A DNA stretch of 64,000 bases. Source: Maylandia zebra (lineage: Eukaryota; Chordata; Actinopteri; Cichliformes; Cichlidae). The DNA lies in the NCBI RefSeq assembly GCF_041146795.1, contig NC_135174.1, positions 5,891,878 through 5,955,877 of the forward strand. The letters run 5' to 3'. The notes under the pieces are model-generated. The model worked only from the letters and a program-made list of their open reading frames with translations, was not told the origin of the DNA and ran no database searches. A program made the translations under genes and the position numbers. The first letter of the stretch is position 1. The number at the start of each line of letters is the position of its first letter. Below are positions 20,837 to 35,400 of this stretch, one piece after another.

Positions 20837-23699
20837 AGAAGAAATGATAAATGTCCTTTTTTTTAACCATTCTCTCGGCCGGCCGTTTGGCGTATGATGT
20901 GTGGCAGAGCACTCTGGTACAGAGCGCCGCCAGTTCGAACCCCCACGATCTCGCTGCCACGGCCCTAGCTTGGGGGGCGGGGATGCGCATTCGCGTTTCC
21001 CCTTTTGCCTTTTCCTGCTCCAGCCAAGTCCTCCGCCTGCTCCAGCCAAGTCCTCCGCCTGCTCGACATCTCTCCTATTACCTTTTATTACGCTTGCACT
21101 CATGCCTTTGCCTTTCACCACTTCAAAACTGCGCCTACTTCAATATTACCTTCATATGCTCTCTTTGCTTTTCGCCTTCCTCACTACACTAAGTACCATT
21201 TTTTAACGCTGTGTACTCACTCTTGCTAAGTACATGTGAACAGATCTTGAAGAAAAAAAACAAAACAAAACATACTTTTCTTTTCTCTTTAATTCAAACC
21301 ACTTTACAGAAAGTACAATTGTTTACAATGAACAAAGGAGTAGGTAGGTTTCCAATGCTTAATTAGTGTGTAAGAATATTGCAGAATCTGCTGTGCTGTG
21401 TACTTTGGAAAAACCATGAGAAGGGCTGGCTGGCTGGCTGGCTGGCTGGAGAAGAAATGATAAATGTCCTTTTTTTTAACCATTCTCTCGGCCGGCCGTT
21501 TGGCGTATGATGTGTGGCAGAGCACTCTGGTACAGAGCGCCGCCAGTTCGAACCCCCACGATCTCGCTGCCACGGCCCTAGCTTGGGGGGCGGGGATGCG
21601 CATTCGCGTTTCCCCTTTTGCCTTTTCCTGCTCCAGCCAAGTCCTCCGCCTGCTCCAGCCAAGTCCTCCGCCTGCTCGACATCTCTCCTATTACCTTTTA
21701 TTACGCTTGCACTCATGCCTTTGCCTTTCACCACTTCAAAACTGCGCCTACTTCAATATTACCTTCATATGCTCTCTTTGCTTTTCGCCTTCCTCACTAC
21801 ACTAAGTACCATTTTTTAACGCTGTGTACTCACTCTTGCTAAGTACATGTGAACAGATCTTGAAGAAAAAAAACAAAACAAAACATACTTTTCTTTTCTC
21901 TTTAATTCAAACCACTTTACAGAAAGTACAATTGTTTACAATGAACAAAGGAGTAGGTAGGTTTCCAATGCTTAATTAGTGTGTAAGAATATTGCAGAAT
22001 CTGCTGTGCTGTGTACTTTGGAAAAACCATGAGAAGGGCTGGCTGGCTGGCTGGCTGGCTGGAGAAGAAATGATAAATGTCCTTTTTTTTAACCATTCTC
22101 TCGGCCGGCCGTTTGGCGTATGATGTGTGGCAGAGCACTCTGGTACAGAGCGCCGCCAGTTCGAACCCCCACGATCTCGCTGCCACGGCCCTAGCTTGGG
22201 GGGCGGGGATGCGCATTCGCGTTTCCCCTTTTGCCTTTTCCTGCTCCAGCCAAGTCCTCCGCCTGCTCCAGCCAAGTCCTCCGCCTGCTCGACATCTCTC
22301 CTATTACCTTTTATTACGCTTGCACTCATGCCTTTGCCTTTCACCACTTCAAAACTGCGCCTACTTCAATATTACCTTCATATGCTCTCTTTGCTTTTCG
22401 CCTTCCTCACTACACTAAGTACCATTTTTTAACGCTGTGTACTCACTCTTGCTAAGTACATGTGAACAGATCTTGAAGAAAAAAAACAAAACAAAACATA
22501 CTTTTCTTTTCTCTTTAATTCAAACCACTTTACAGAAAGTACAATTGTTTACAATGAACAAAGGAGTAGGTAGGTTTCCAATGCTTAATTAGTGTGTAAG
22601 AATATTGCAGAATCTGCTGTGCTGTGTACTTTGGAAAAACCATGAGAAGGGCTGGCTGGCTGAAGAAGAAATGATAAATGTCCTTTTTTTTCAAGCCTTC
22701 TCTCGGCCTGGCTTGGGGGGCGGGGAGACGTGCACTCGCCTTTCCTTTTTGCTTTTTCCTGCTCTTGCCAAGTCCTCTGCCGGCTCTACATCTCTCCTAT
22801 TAGCTTTTATTAGGCTTGCACTCATGCCTTTGCCTTTCACCACTTCAAAAGTGCGCCTACTTGAATATTACCTTGGTAGGCTCTCTTTGTTTTTGGCCTT
22901 CCTCACTACACCGTGAAGAGATGTTGAATAAAAAAAAGCAAAGAAAAGATGGTTTTGTTTTGTGTTTTATTGAAAGCACTTTCCAGAAAGTGTAATTGTT
23001 TAGAATGAAGACAGAAGTAGGTAGGTAGGTTTCCATGTGTAATTGATGTGTAAGAATATTGCAGAATCTGCTGTGCTGTGTACTTTGTAAAAACCATGAG
23101 AAGGGCTGGCTGGCTGGCTGGCTGGCTGGCTGGAGAAGAAATGATAAATGTCCTTTTTTTTTAACCATTCTCTCGGCCGGCCGTTTGGCGTATGATGTGT
23201 GGCAGAGCACTCTGGTACAGAGCGCCGCCAGTTCGAACCCCCACGATCTCGCTGCCACGGCCCTAGCTTGGGGGGCGGGGATGCGCATTCGCGTTTCCCC
23301 TTTTGCCTTTTCCTGCTCCAGCCAAGTCCTCCGCCTGCTCGACATCTCTCCTATTACCTTTTATTACGCTTGCACTCATGCCTTTGCCTTTCACCACTTC
23401 AAAACTGCGCCTACTTCAATATTACCTTCATATGCTCTCTTTGCTTTTCGCCTTCCTCACTACACTAAGTACCATTTTTTAACGCTGTGTACTCACTCTT
23501 GCTAAGTACATGTGAACAGATCTTGAAGAAAAAAAACAAAACAAAACATACTTTTCTTTTCTCTTTAATTCAAACCACTTTACAGAAAGTACAATTGTTT
23601 ACAATGAACAAAGGAGTAGGTAGGTTTCCAATGCTTAATTAGTGTGTAAGAATATTGCAGAATCTGCTGTGCTGTGTACTTTGGAAAAACCATGAGAAG

Positions 23700-23741
<42 letters not shown>

Positions 23742-25013
23742 AGAAGAAATGATAAATGTCCTTTTTTTTAACCATTCTCTCGGCCGGCCGTTTGGCGTAT
23801 GATGTGTGGCAGAGCACTCTGGTACAGAGCGCCGCCAGTTCGAACCCCCACGATCTCGCTACCCTGGCTTGGGGGGCGGGGATGCGCATTCGCGTTTCGC
23901 CTTTTGCCTTTTCCTGCTCCAGCCAAGTCCTCCGCCTGCTCCAGCCAAGTCCTCTGCCTGCTCGACATCTCTCCTATTACCTTTTATTACGCTTGCACTC
24001 ATGCCTTTGCCTTTCACCACTTCAAAACTGCGCCTACTTCAATATTACCTTCATATGCTCTCTTTACTTTTCGCCTTCCTCACTACACTAAGTACCATTT
24101 TTTAACGCTGTGTACTCACTCTTGCTAAGTACATGTGAACAGATCTTGAAGAAAAAAAACAAAACAAAACATACTTTTCTTTTCTCTTTAATTCAAACCA
24201 CTTTACAGAAAGTACAATTGTTTACAATGAACAAAGGAGTAGGTAGGTTTCCAATGCTTAATTAGTGTGTAAGAATATTGCAGAATCTGCTGTGCTGTGT
24301 ACTTTGGAAAAACCATGAGAAGGGCTGGCTGGCTGAAGAAGAAATGATAAATGTCCTTTTTTTTCAAGCCTTCTCTCGGCCTGGCTTGGGGGGCGGGGAG
24401 ACGTGCACTCGCCTTTCCTTTTTGCTTTTTCCTGCTCTTGCCAAGTCCTCTGCCGGCTCTACATCTCTCCTATTAGCTTTTATTAGGCTTGCACTCATGC
24501 CTTTGCCTTTCACCACTTCAAAAGTGCGCCTACTTGAATATTACCTTGATAGGCTCTCTTTGTTTTTGGCCTTCCTCACTATACCGTGAAGAGATGTTGA
24601 ATAAAAAAAAGCAAAGAAAAGATGGTTTTGTTTTGTGTTTTATTGAAAGCACTTTCCAGAAAGTGTAATTGTTTAGAATGAAGACAGAAGTAGGTAGGTA
24701 GGTTTCCATGTGTAATTGATGTGTAAGAATATTGCAGAATCTGCTGTGTTGTGTACTTTGTAAAAACCATGAGAAGGGCTGGCTGGCTGGCTGGCTGGCT
24801 GTGTACTCACTCTTGCTAAGTACATGTGAACAGATCTTGAAGAAAAAAAACAAAACAAAACATACTTTTCTTTTCTCTTTAATTCAAACCACTTTACAGA
24901 AAGTACAATTGTTTACAATGAACAAAGGAGTAGGTAGGTTTCCAATGCTTAATTAGTGTGTAAGAATATTGCAGAATCTGCTGTGCTGTGTACTTTGTAA
25001 AAACCATGAGAAG

Positions 25014-25051
<38 letters not shown>

Positions 25052-26092
25052 AGAAGAAATGATAAATGTCCTTTTTTTTAACCATTCTCTCAGCCGGCCG
25101 TTTGGCGTATGATGTGTGGCAGAGCACTCTGGTACAGAGCGCCGCCAGTTCGAACCCCCACGATCTCGCTGCCACGGCCCTAGCTTGGGGGGCGGGGATG
25201 CGCATTCGCGTTTCCCCTTTTGCCTTTTCCTGCTCCAGCCAAGTCCTCCGCCTGCTCCAGCCAAGTCCTCCGCCTGCTCGACATCTCTCCTATTACCTTT
25301 TATTACGCTTGCACTCATGCCTTTGCCTTTCACCACTTCAAAACTGCGCCTACTTCAATATTACCTTCATATGCTCTCTTTGCTTTTCGCCTTCCTCACT
25401 ACACTAAGTACCATTTTTTAACGCTGTGTACTCACTCTTGCTAAGTACATGTGAACAGATCTTGAAGAAAAAAAACAAAACAAAACATACTTTTCTTTTC
25501 TCTTTAATTCAAACCACTTTACAGAAAGTACAATTGTTTACAATGAACAAAGGAGTAGGTAGGTTTCCAATGCTTAATTAGTGTGTAAGAATATTGCAGA
25601 ATCTGCTGTGCTGTGTACTTTGGAAAAACCATGAGAAGGGCTGGCTGGCTGAAGAAGAAATGATAAATGTCCTTTTTTTTCAAGCCTTCTCTCGGCCTGG
25701 CTTGGGGGGCGGGGAGACGTGCACTCGCCTTTCCTTTTTGCTTTTTCCTGCTCTTGCCAAGTCCTCTGCCGGCTCTACATCTCTCCTATTAGCTTTTATT
25801 AGGCTTGCACTCATGCCTTTGCCTTTCACCACTTCAAAAGTGCGCCTACTTGAATATTACCTTGGTAGGCTCTCTTTGTTTTTGGCCTTCCTCACTACAC
25901 CGTGAAGAGATGTTGAATAAAAAAAAGCAAAGAAAAGATGGTTTTGTTTTGTGTTTTATTGAAAGCACTTTCCAGAAAGTGTAATTGTTTAGAATGAAGA
26001 CAGAAGTAGGTAGGTAGGTTTCCATGTGTAATTGATGTGTAAGAATATTGCAGAATCTGCTGTGCTGTGTACTTTGTAAAAACCATGAGAAG

Positions 26093-26126
<34 letters not shown>

Positions 26127-29100
26127 AGAAGAAATGATAAATGTCCTTTTTTTTAACCATTCTCTCGGCCGGCCGTTTGGCGTATGATGTGTGGCAGAGC
26201 ACTCTGGTACAGAGCGCCGCCAGTTCGAACCCCCACGATCTCGCTGCCACGGCCCTAGCTTGGGGGGCGGGGATGCGCATTCGCGTTTCCCCTTTTGCCT
26301 TTTCCTGCTCCAGCCAAGTCCTCCGCCTGCTCCAGCCAAGTCCTCCGCCTGCTCGACATCTCTCCTATTACCTTTTATTACGCTTGCACTCATGCCTTTG
26401 CCTTTCACCACTTCAAAACTGCGCCTACTTCAATATTACCTTCATATGCTCTCTTTGCTTTTCGCCTTCCTCACTACACTAAGTACCATTTTTTAACGCT
26501 GTGTACTCACTCTTGCTAAGTACATGTGAACAGATCTTGAAGAAAAAAAACAAAACAAAACATACTTTTCTTTTCTCTTTAATTCAAACCACTTTACAGA
26601 AAGTACAATTGTTTACAATGAACAAAGGAGTAGGTAGGTTTCCAATGCTTAATTAGTGTGTAAGAATATTGCAGAATCTGCTGTGCTGTGTACTTTGGAA
26701 AAACCATGAGAAGGGCTGGCTGGCTGAAGAAGAAATGATAAATGTCCTTTTTTTTCAAGCCTTCTCTCGGCCTGGCTTGGGGGGCGGGGAGACGTGCACT
26801 CGCCTTTCCTTTTTGCTTTTTCCTGCTCTTGCCAAGTCCTCTGCCGGCTCTACATCTCTCCTATTAGCTTTTATTAGGCTTGCACTCATGCCTTTGCCTT
26901 TCACCACTTCAAAAGTGCGCCTACTTGAATATTACCTTGGTAGGCTCTCTTTGTTTTTGGCCTTCCTCACTACACCGTGAAGAGATGTTGAATAAAAAAA
27001 AGCAAAGAAAAGATGGTTTTGTTTTGTGTTTTATTGAAAGCACTTTCCAGAAAGTGTAATTGTTTAGAATGAAGACAGAAGTAGGTAGGTAGGTTTCCAT
27101 GTGTAATTGATGTGTAAGAATATTGCAGAATCTGCTGTGCTGTGTACTTTGTAAAAACCATGAGAAGGGCTGGCTGGCTGGCTGGCTGGCTGGCTGGAGA
27201 AGAAATGATAAATGTCCTTTTTTTTAACCATTCTCTCGGCCGGCCGTTTGGCGTATGATGTGTGGCAGAGCACTCTGGTACAGAGCGCCGCCAGTTCGAA
27301 CCCCCACGATCTCGCTGCCACGGCCCTAGCTTGGGGGGCGGGGATGCGCATTCGCGTTTCCCCTTTTGCCTTTTCCTGCTCCAGCCAAGTCCTCCGCCTG
27401 CTCCAGCCAAGTCCTCCGCCTGCTCGACATCTCTCCTATTACCTTTTATTACGCTTGCACTCATGCCTTTGCCTTTCACCACTTCAAAACTGCGCCTACT
27501 TCAATATTACCTTCATATGCTCTCTTTGCTTTTCGCCTTCCTCACTACACTAAGTACCATTTTTTAACGCTGTGTACTCACTCTTGCTAAGTACATGTGA
27601 ACAGATCTTGAAGAAAAAAAACAAAACAAAACATACTTTTCTTTTCTCTTTAATTCAAACCACTTTACAGAAAGTACAATTGTTTACAATGAACAAAGGA
27701 GTAGGTAGGTTTCCAATGCTTAATTAGTGTGTAAGAATATTGCAGAATCTGCTGTGCTGTGTACTTTGGAAAAACCATGAGAAGGGCTGGCTGGCTGGCT
27801 GGCTGGCTGGCTGGAGAAGAAATGATAAATGTCCTTTTTTTTAACCATTCTCTCGGCCGGCCGTTTGGCGTATGATGTGTGGCAGAGCACTCTGGTACAG
27901 AGCGCCGCCAGTTCGAACCCCCACGATCTCGCTGCCACGGCCCTAGCTTGGGGGGCGGGGATGCGCATTCGCGTTTCCCCTTTTGCCTTTTCCTGCTCCA
28001 GCCAAGTCCTCCGCCTGCTCCAGCCAAGTCCTCCGCCTGCTCGACATCTCTCCTATTACCTTTTATTACGCTTGCACTCATGCCTTTGCCTTTCACCACT
28101 TCAAAACTGCGCCTACTTCAATATTACCTTCATATGCTCTCTTTGCTTTTCGCCTTCCTCACTACACTAAGTACCATTTTTTAACGCTGTGTACTCACTC
28201 TTGCTAAGTACATGTGAACAGATCTTGAAGAAAAAAAACAAAACAAAACATACTTTTCTTTTCTCTTTAATTCAAACCACTTTACAGAAAGTACAATTGT
28301 TTACAATGAACAAAGGAGTAGGTAGGTTTCCAATGCTTAATTAGTGTGTAAGAATATTGCAGAATCTGCTGTGCTGTGTACTTTGGAAAAACCATGAGAA
28401 GGGCTGGCTGGCTGAAGAAGAAATGATAAATGTCCTTTTTTTTCAAGCCTTCTCTCGGCCTGGCTTGGGGGGCGGGGAGACGTGCACTCGCCTTTCCTTT
28501 TTGCTTTTTCCTGCTCTTGCCAAGTCCTCTGCCGGCTCTACATCTCTCCTATTAGCTTTTATTAGGCTTGCACTCATGCCTTTGCCTTTCACCACTTCAA
28601 AAGTGCGCCTACTTGAATATTACCTTGGTAGGCTCTCTTTGTTTTTGGCCTTCCTCACTACACCGTGAAGAGATGTTGAATAAAAAAAAGCAAAGAAAAG
28701 ATGGTTTTGTTTTGTGTTTTATTGAAAGCACTTTCCAGAAAGTGTAATTGTTTAGAATGAAGACAGAAGTAGGTAGGTAGGTTTCCATGTGTAATTGATG
28801 TGTAAGAATATTGCAGAATCTGCTGTGCTGTGTACTTTGTAAAAACCATGAGAAGGGCTGGCTGGCTGGCTGGCTGGCTGGCTGGAGAAGAAATGATAAA
28901 TGTCCTTTTTTTTTAACCATTCTCTCGGCCGGCCGTTTGGCGTATGATGTGTGGCAGAGCACTCTGGTACAGAGCGCCGCCAGTTCGAACCCCCACGATC
29001 TCGCTGCCACGGCCCTAGCTTGGGGGGCGGGGATGCGCATTCGCGTTTCCCCTTTTGCCTTTTCCTGCTCCAGCCAAGTCCTCCGCCTGCTCGACATCTC

Positions 29101-29451
29101 TCCTATTACCTTTTATTACGCTTGCACTCATGCCTTTGCCTTTCACCACTTCAAAACTGCGCCTACTTCAATATTACCTTCATATGCTCTCTTTGCTTTT
29201 CGCCTTCCTCACTACACTAAGTACCATTTTTTAACGCTGTGTACTCACTCTTGCTAAGTACATGTGAACAGATCTTGAAGAAAAAAAACAAAACAAAACA
29301 TACTTTTCTTTTCTCTTTAATTCAAACCACTTTACAGAAAGTACAATTGTTTACAATGAACAAAGGAGTAGGTAGGTTTCCAATGCTTAATTAGTGTGTA
29401 AGAATATTGCAGAATCTGCTGTGCTGTGTACTTTGTAAAAACCATGAGAAG

Positions 29452-29479
<28 letters not shown>

Positions 29480-29485
<6 letters not shown>

Positions 29486-32400
29486 AGAAGAAATGATAAA
29501 TGTCCTTTTTTTTAACCATTCTCTCGGCCGGCCGTTTGGCATATGATGTGTGGCAGAGCACTCTGGTACAGAGCGCCGCCAGTTCGAACCCCCACGATCT
29601 CGCTGCCACGGCCCTGGCTTGGGGGGTGGGTATGCGCATTCGCGTTTCCCCTTTTGCCTTTTCCTGCTCCAGCCAAGTCCTCCGCCTGCTCCAGCCAAGT
29701 CCTCTGCCTGCTCGACATCTCTCCTATTACCTTTTATTACGCTTGCACTCATGCCTTTGCCTTTCACCACTTCAAAACTGCGCCTACTTCAATATTACCT
29801 TCATATGCTCTCTTTGCTTTTCGCCTTCCTCACTACACTAAGTACCATTTTTTAACGCTGTGTACTCACTCTTGCTAAGTACATGTGAACAGATCTTGAA
29901 GAAAAAAAACAAAACAAAACATACTTTTCTTTTCTCTTTAATTCAAACCACTTTACAGAAAGTACAATTGTTTACAATGAACAAAGGAGTAGGTAGGTTT
30001 CCAATGCTTAATTAGTGTGTAAGAATATTGCAGAATCTGCTGTGCTGTGTACTTTGGAAAAACCATGAGAAGGGCTGGCTGGCTGGCTGGCTGGCTGGCT
30101 GGAGAAGAAATGATAAATGTCCTTTTTTTTAACCATTCTCTCGGCCGGCCGTTTGGCGTATGATGTGTGGCAGAGCACTCTGGTACAGAGCGCCGCCAGT
30201 TCAAACCCCCACGATCTCGCTACCCTGGCTTGGGGGGCGGGGATGCGCATTCGCGTTTCGCCTTTTGCCTTTTCCTGCTCCAGCCAAGTCCTCCGCCTGC
30301 TCCAGCCAAGTCCTCTGCCTGCTCGACATCTCTCCTATTACCTTTTATTACGCTTGCACTCATGCCTTTGCCTTTCACCACTTCAAAACTGCGCCTACTT
30401 CAATATTACCTTCATATGCTCTCTTTACTTTTCGCCTTCCTCACTACACTAAGTACCATTTTTTAACGCTGTGTACTCACTCTTGCTAAGTACATGTGAA
30501 CAGATCTTGAAGAAAAAAAACAAAACAAAACATACTTTTCTTTTCTCTTTAATTCAAACCACTTTACAGAAAGTACAATTGTTTACAATGAACAAAGGAG
30601 TAGGTAGGTTTCCAATGCTTAATTAGTGTGTAAGAATATTGCAGAATCTGCTGTGCTGTGTACTTTGGAAAAACCATGAGAAGGGCTGGCTGGCTGAAGA
30701 AGAAATGATAAATGTCCTTTTTTTTCAAGCCTTCTCTCGGCCTGGCTTGGGGGGCGGGGAGACGTGCACTCGCCTTTCCTTTTTGCTTTTTCCTGCTCTT
30801 GCCAAGTCCTCTGCCGGCTCTACATCTCTCCTATTAGCTTTTATTAGGCTTGCACTCATGCCTTTGCCTTTCACCACTTCAAAAGTGCGCCTACTTGAAT
30901 ATTACCTTGGTAGGCTCTCTTTGTTTTTGGCCTTCCTCACTACACCGTGAAGAGATGTTGAATAAAAAAAAGCAAAGAAAAGATGGTTTTGTTTTGTGTT
31001 TTATTGAAAGCACTTTCCAGAAAGTGTAATTGTTTAGAATGAAGACAGAAGTAGGTAGGTAGGTTTCCATGTGTAATTGATGTGTAAGAATATTGCAGAA
31101 TCTGCTGTGTTGTGTACTTTGTAAAAACCATGAGAAGGGCTGGCTGGCTGGCTGGCTGGCTGTGTACTCACTCTTGCTAAGTACATGTGAACAGATCTTG
31201 AAGAAAAAAAACAAAACAAAACATACTTTTCTTTTCTCTTTAATTCAAACCACTTTACAGAAAGTACAATTGTTTACAATGAACAAAGGAGTAGGTAGGT
31301 TTCCAATGCTTAATTAGTGTGTAAGAATATTGCAGAATCTGCTGTGCTGTGTACTTTGGAAAAACCATGAGAAGGGCTGGCTGGCTGGCTGGCTGGAGAA
31401 GAAATGATAAATGTCCTTTTTTTTAACCATTCTCTCGGCCGGCCGTTTGGCGTATGATGTGTGGCAGAGCACTCTGGTACAGAGCGCCGCCAGTTCGAAC
31501 CCCCACGATCTCGCTGCCACGGCCCTAGCTTGGGGGGCGGGGATGCGCATTCGCGTTTCCCCTTTTGCCTTTTCCTGCTCCAGCCAAGTCCTCCGCCTGC
31601 TCCAGCCAAGTCCTCCGCCTGCTCGACATCTCTCCTATTACCTTTTATTACGCTTGCACTCATGCCTTTGCCTTTCACCACTTCAAAACTGCGCCTACTT
31701 CAATATTACCTTCATATGCTCTCTTTGCTTTTCGCCTTCCTCACTACACTAAGTACCATTTTTTAACGCTGTGTACTCACTCTTGCTAAGTACATGTGAA
31801 CAGATCTTGAAGAAAAAAAACAAAACAAAACATACTTTTCTTTTCTCTTTAATTCAAACCACTTTACAGAAAGTACAATTGTTTACAATGAACAAAGGAG
31901 TAGGTAGGTTTCCAATGCTTAATTAGTGTGTAAGAATATTGCAGAATCTGCTGTGCTGTGTACTTTGGAAAAACCATGAGAAGGGCTGGCTGGCTGGCTG
32001 GCTGGCTGGCTGGAGAAGAAATGATAAATGTCCTTTTTTTTAACCATTCTCTCGGCCGGCCGTTTGGCGTATGATGTGTGGCAGAGCACTCTGGTACAGA
32101 GCGCCGCCAGTTCGAACCCCCACGATCTCGCTGCCACGGCCCTAGCTTGGGGGGCGGGGATGCGCATTCGCGTTTCCCCTTTTGCCTTTTCCTGCTCCAG
32201 CCAAGTCCTCCGCCTGCTCCAGCCAAGTCCTCCGCCTGCTCGACATCTCTCCTATTACCTTTTATTACGCTTGCACTCATGCCTTTGCCTTTCACCACTT
32301 CAAAACTGCGCCTACTTCAATATTACCTTCATATGCTCTCTTTGCTTTTCGCCTTCCTCACTACACTAAGTACCATTTTTTAACGCTGTGTACTCACTCT

Positions 32401-35400
32401 TGCTAAGTACATGTGAACAGATCTTGAAGAAAAAAAACAAAACAAAACATACTTTTCTTTTCTCTTTAATTCAAACCACTTTACAGAAAGTACAATTGTT
32501 TACAATGAACAAAGGAGTAGGTAGGTTTCCAATGCTTAATTAGTGTGTAAGAATATTGCAGAATCTGCTGTGCTGTGTACTTTGGAAAAACCATGAGAAG
32601 GGCTGGCTGGCTGAAGAAGAAATGATAAATGTCCTTTTTTTTCAAGCCTTCTCTCGGCCTGGCTTGGGGGGCGGGGAGACGTGCACTCGCCTTTCCTTTT
32701 TGCTTTTTCCTGCTCTTGCCAAGTCCTCTGCCGGCTCTACATCTCTCCTATTAGCTTTTATTAGGCTTGCACTCATGCCTTTGCCTTTCACCACTTCAAA
32801 AGTGCGCCTACTTGAATATTACCTTGGTAGGCTCTCTTTGTTTTTGGCCTTCCTCACTACACCGTGAAGAGATGTTGAATAAAAAAAAGCAAAGAAAAGA
32901 TGGTTTTGTTTTGTGTTTTATTGAAAGCACTTTCCAGAAAGTGTAATTGTTTAGAATGAAGACAGAAGTAGGTAGGTAGGTTTCCATGTGTAATTGATGT
33001 GTAAGAATATTGCAGAATCTGCTGTGTTGTGTACTTTATAAAAACCATGAGAAGGGCTGGCTGGCTGGCTGGCTGGCTGTGTACTCACTCTTGCTAAGTA
33101 CATGTGAACAGATCTTGAAGAAAAAAAACAAAACAAAACATACTTTTCTTTTCTCTTTAATTCAAACCACTTTACAGAAAGTACAATTGTTTACAATGAA
33201 CAAAGGAGTAGGTAGGTTTCCAATGCTTAATTAGTGTGTAAGAATATTGCAGAATCTGCTGTGCTGTGTACTTTGTAAAAACCATGAGAAGGGCTGGCTG
33301 GCTGGCTGGCTGGCTGGCTGGAGAAGAAATGATAAATGTCCTTTTTTTTAACCATTCTCTCGGCCGGCCGTTTGGCGTATGATGTGTGGCAGAGCACTCT
33401 GGTACAGAGCGCCGCCAGTTCGAACCCCCACGATCTCGCTGCCACGGCCCTGGCTTGGGGGGCGGGGATGCGCATTGGCGTTTCCCCTTTTGCCTTTTCC
33501 TGCTCCAGCCAAGTCCTCCGCCTGCTCCAGCCAAGTCCTCTGCCTGCTCGACATCTCTCCTATTACCTTTTATTACGCTTGCACTCATGCCTTTGCCTTT
33601 CACCACTTCAAAACTGCGCCTACTTCAATATTACCTTCATATGCTCTCTTTGCTTTTCGCCTTCCTCACTACACTAAGTACCATTTTTTAACGCTGTGTA
33701 CTCACTCTTGCTAAGTACATGTGAACAGATCTTGAAGAAAAAAAACAAAACAAAACATACTTTTCTTTTCTCTTTAATTCAAACCACTTTACAGAAAGTA
33801 CAATTGTTTACAATGAACAAAGGAGTAGGTAGGTTTCCAATGCTTAATTAGTGTGTAAGAATATTGCAGAATCTGCTGTGCTGTGTACTTTGGAAAAACC
33901 ATGAGAAGGGCTGGCTGGCTGAAGAAGAAATGATAAATGTCCTTTTTTTTCAAGCCTTCTCTCGGCCTGGCTTGGGGGGCGGGGAGACGTGCACTCGCCT
34001 TTCCTTTTTGCTTTTTCCTGCTCTTGCCAAGTCCTCTGCCGGCTCTACATCTCTCCTATTAGCTTTTATTAGGCTTGCACTCATGCCTTTGCCTTTCACC
34101 ACTTCAAAAGTGCGCCTACTTGAATATTACCTTGGTAGGCTCTCTTTGTTTTTGGCCTTCCTCACTATACCGTGAAGAGATGTTGAATAAAAAAAAGCAA
34201 AGAAAAGATGGTTTTGTTTTGTGTTTTATTGAAAGCACTTTCCAGAAAGTGTAATTGTTTAGAATGAAGACAGAAGTAGGTAGGTAGGTTTCCATGTGTA
34301 ATTGATGTGTAAGAATATTGCAGAATCTGCTGTGTTGTGTACTTTGTAAAAACCATGAGAAGGGCTGGCTGGCTGGCTGTGTACTCACTCTTGCTAAGTA
34401 CATGTGAACAGATCTTGAAGAAAAAAAACAAAACAAAACATACTTTTCTTTTCTCTTTAATTCAAACCACTTTACAGAAAGTACAATTGTTTACAATGAA
34501 CAAAGGAGTAGGTAGGTTTCCAATGCTTAATTAGTGCGTAAGAATATTGCAGAATCTGCTGTGCTGTGTACTTTGGAAAAACCATGAGAAGGGCTGGCTG
34601 GCTGGCTGGCTGGCTGGAGAAGAAATGATAAATGTCCTTTTTTTTAACCATTCTCTCGGCCGGCCGTTTGGCGTATGATGTGTGGCAGAGCACTCTGGTA
34701 CAGAGCGCCGCCAGTTCGAACCCCCACGATCTCGCTGCCACGGCCCTGGCTTGGGGGGCGGGGGTGCGCATTCGCGTTTCCCCTTTTGCCTTTTCCTGCT
34801 CCAGCCAAGTCCTCCGCCTGCTCGACATCTCTCCTATTACCTTTTATTACGCTTGCACTCATGCCTTTGCCTTTCACCACTTCAAAACTGCGCCTACTTC
34901 AATATTACCTTCATATGCTCTCTTTGCTTTTCGCCTTCCTCACTACACTAAGTACCATTTTTTAACGCTGTGTACTCACTCTTGCTAAGTACATGTGAAC
35001 AGATCTTGAAGAAAAAAAACAAAACAAAACATACTTTTCTTTTCTCTTTAATTCAAACCACTTTACAGAAAGTACAATTGTTTACAATGAACAAAGGAGT
35101 AGGTAGGTTTCCAATGCTTAATTAGTGTGTAAGAATATTGCAGAATCTGCTGTGCTGTGTACTTTGTAAAAACCATGAGAAGGGCTGGCTGGCTGGCTGG
35201 CTGGCTGGCTGGAGAAGAAATGATAAATGTCCTTTTTTTTAACCATTCTCTCGGCCGGCCGTTTGGCATATGATGTGTGGCAGAGCACTCTGGTACAGAG
35301 CGCCGCCAGTTCGAACCCCCACGATCTCGCTGCCACGGCCCTGGCTTGGGGGGTGGGTATGCGCATTCGCGTTTCCCCTTTTGCCTTTTCCTGCTCCAGC

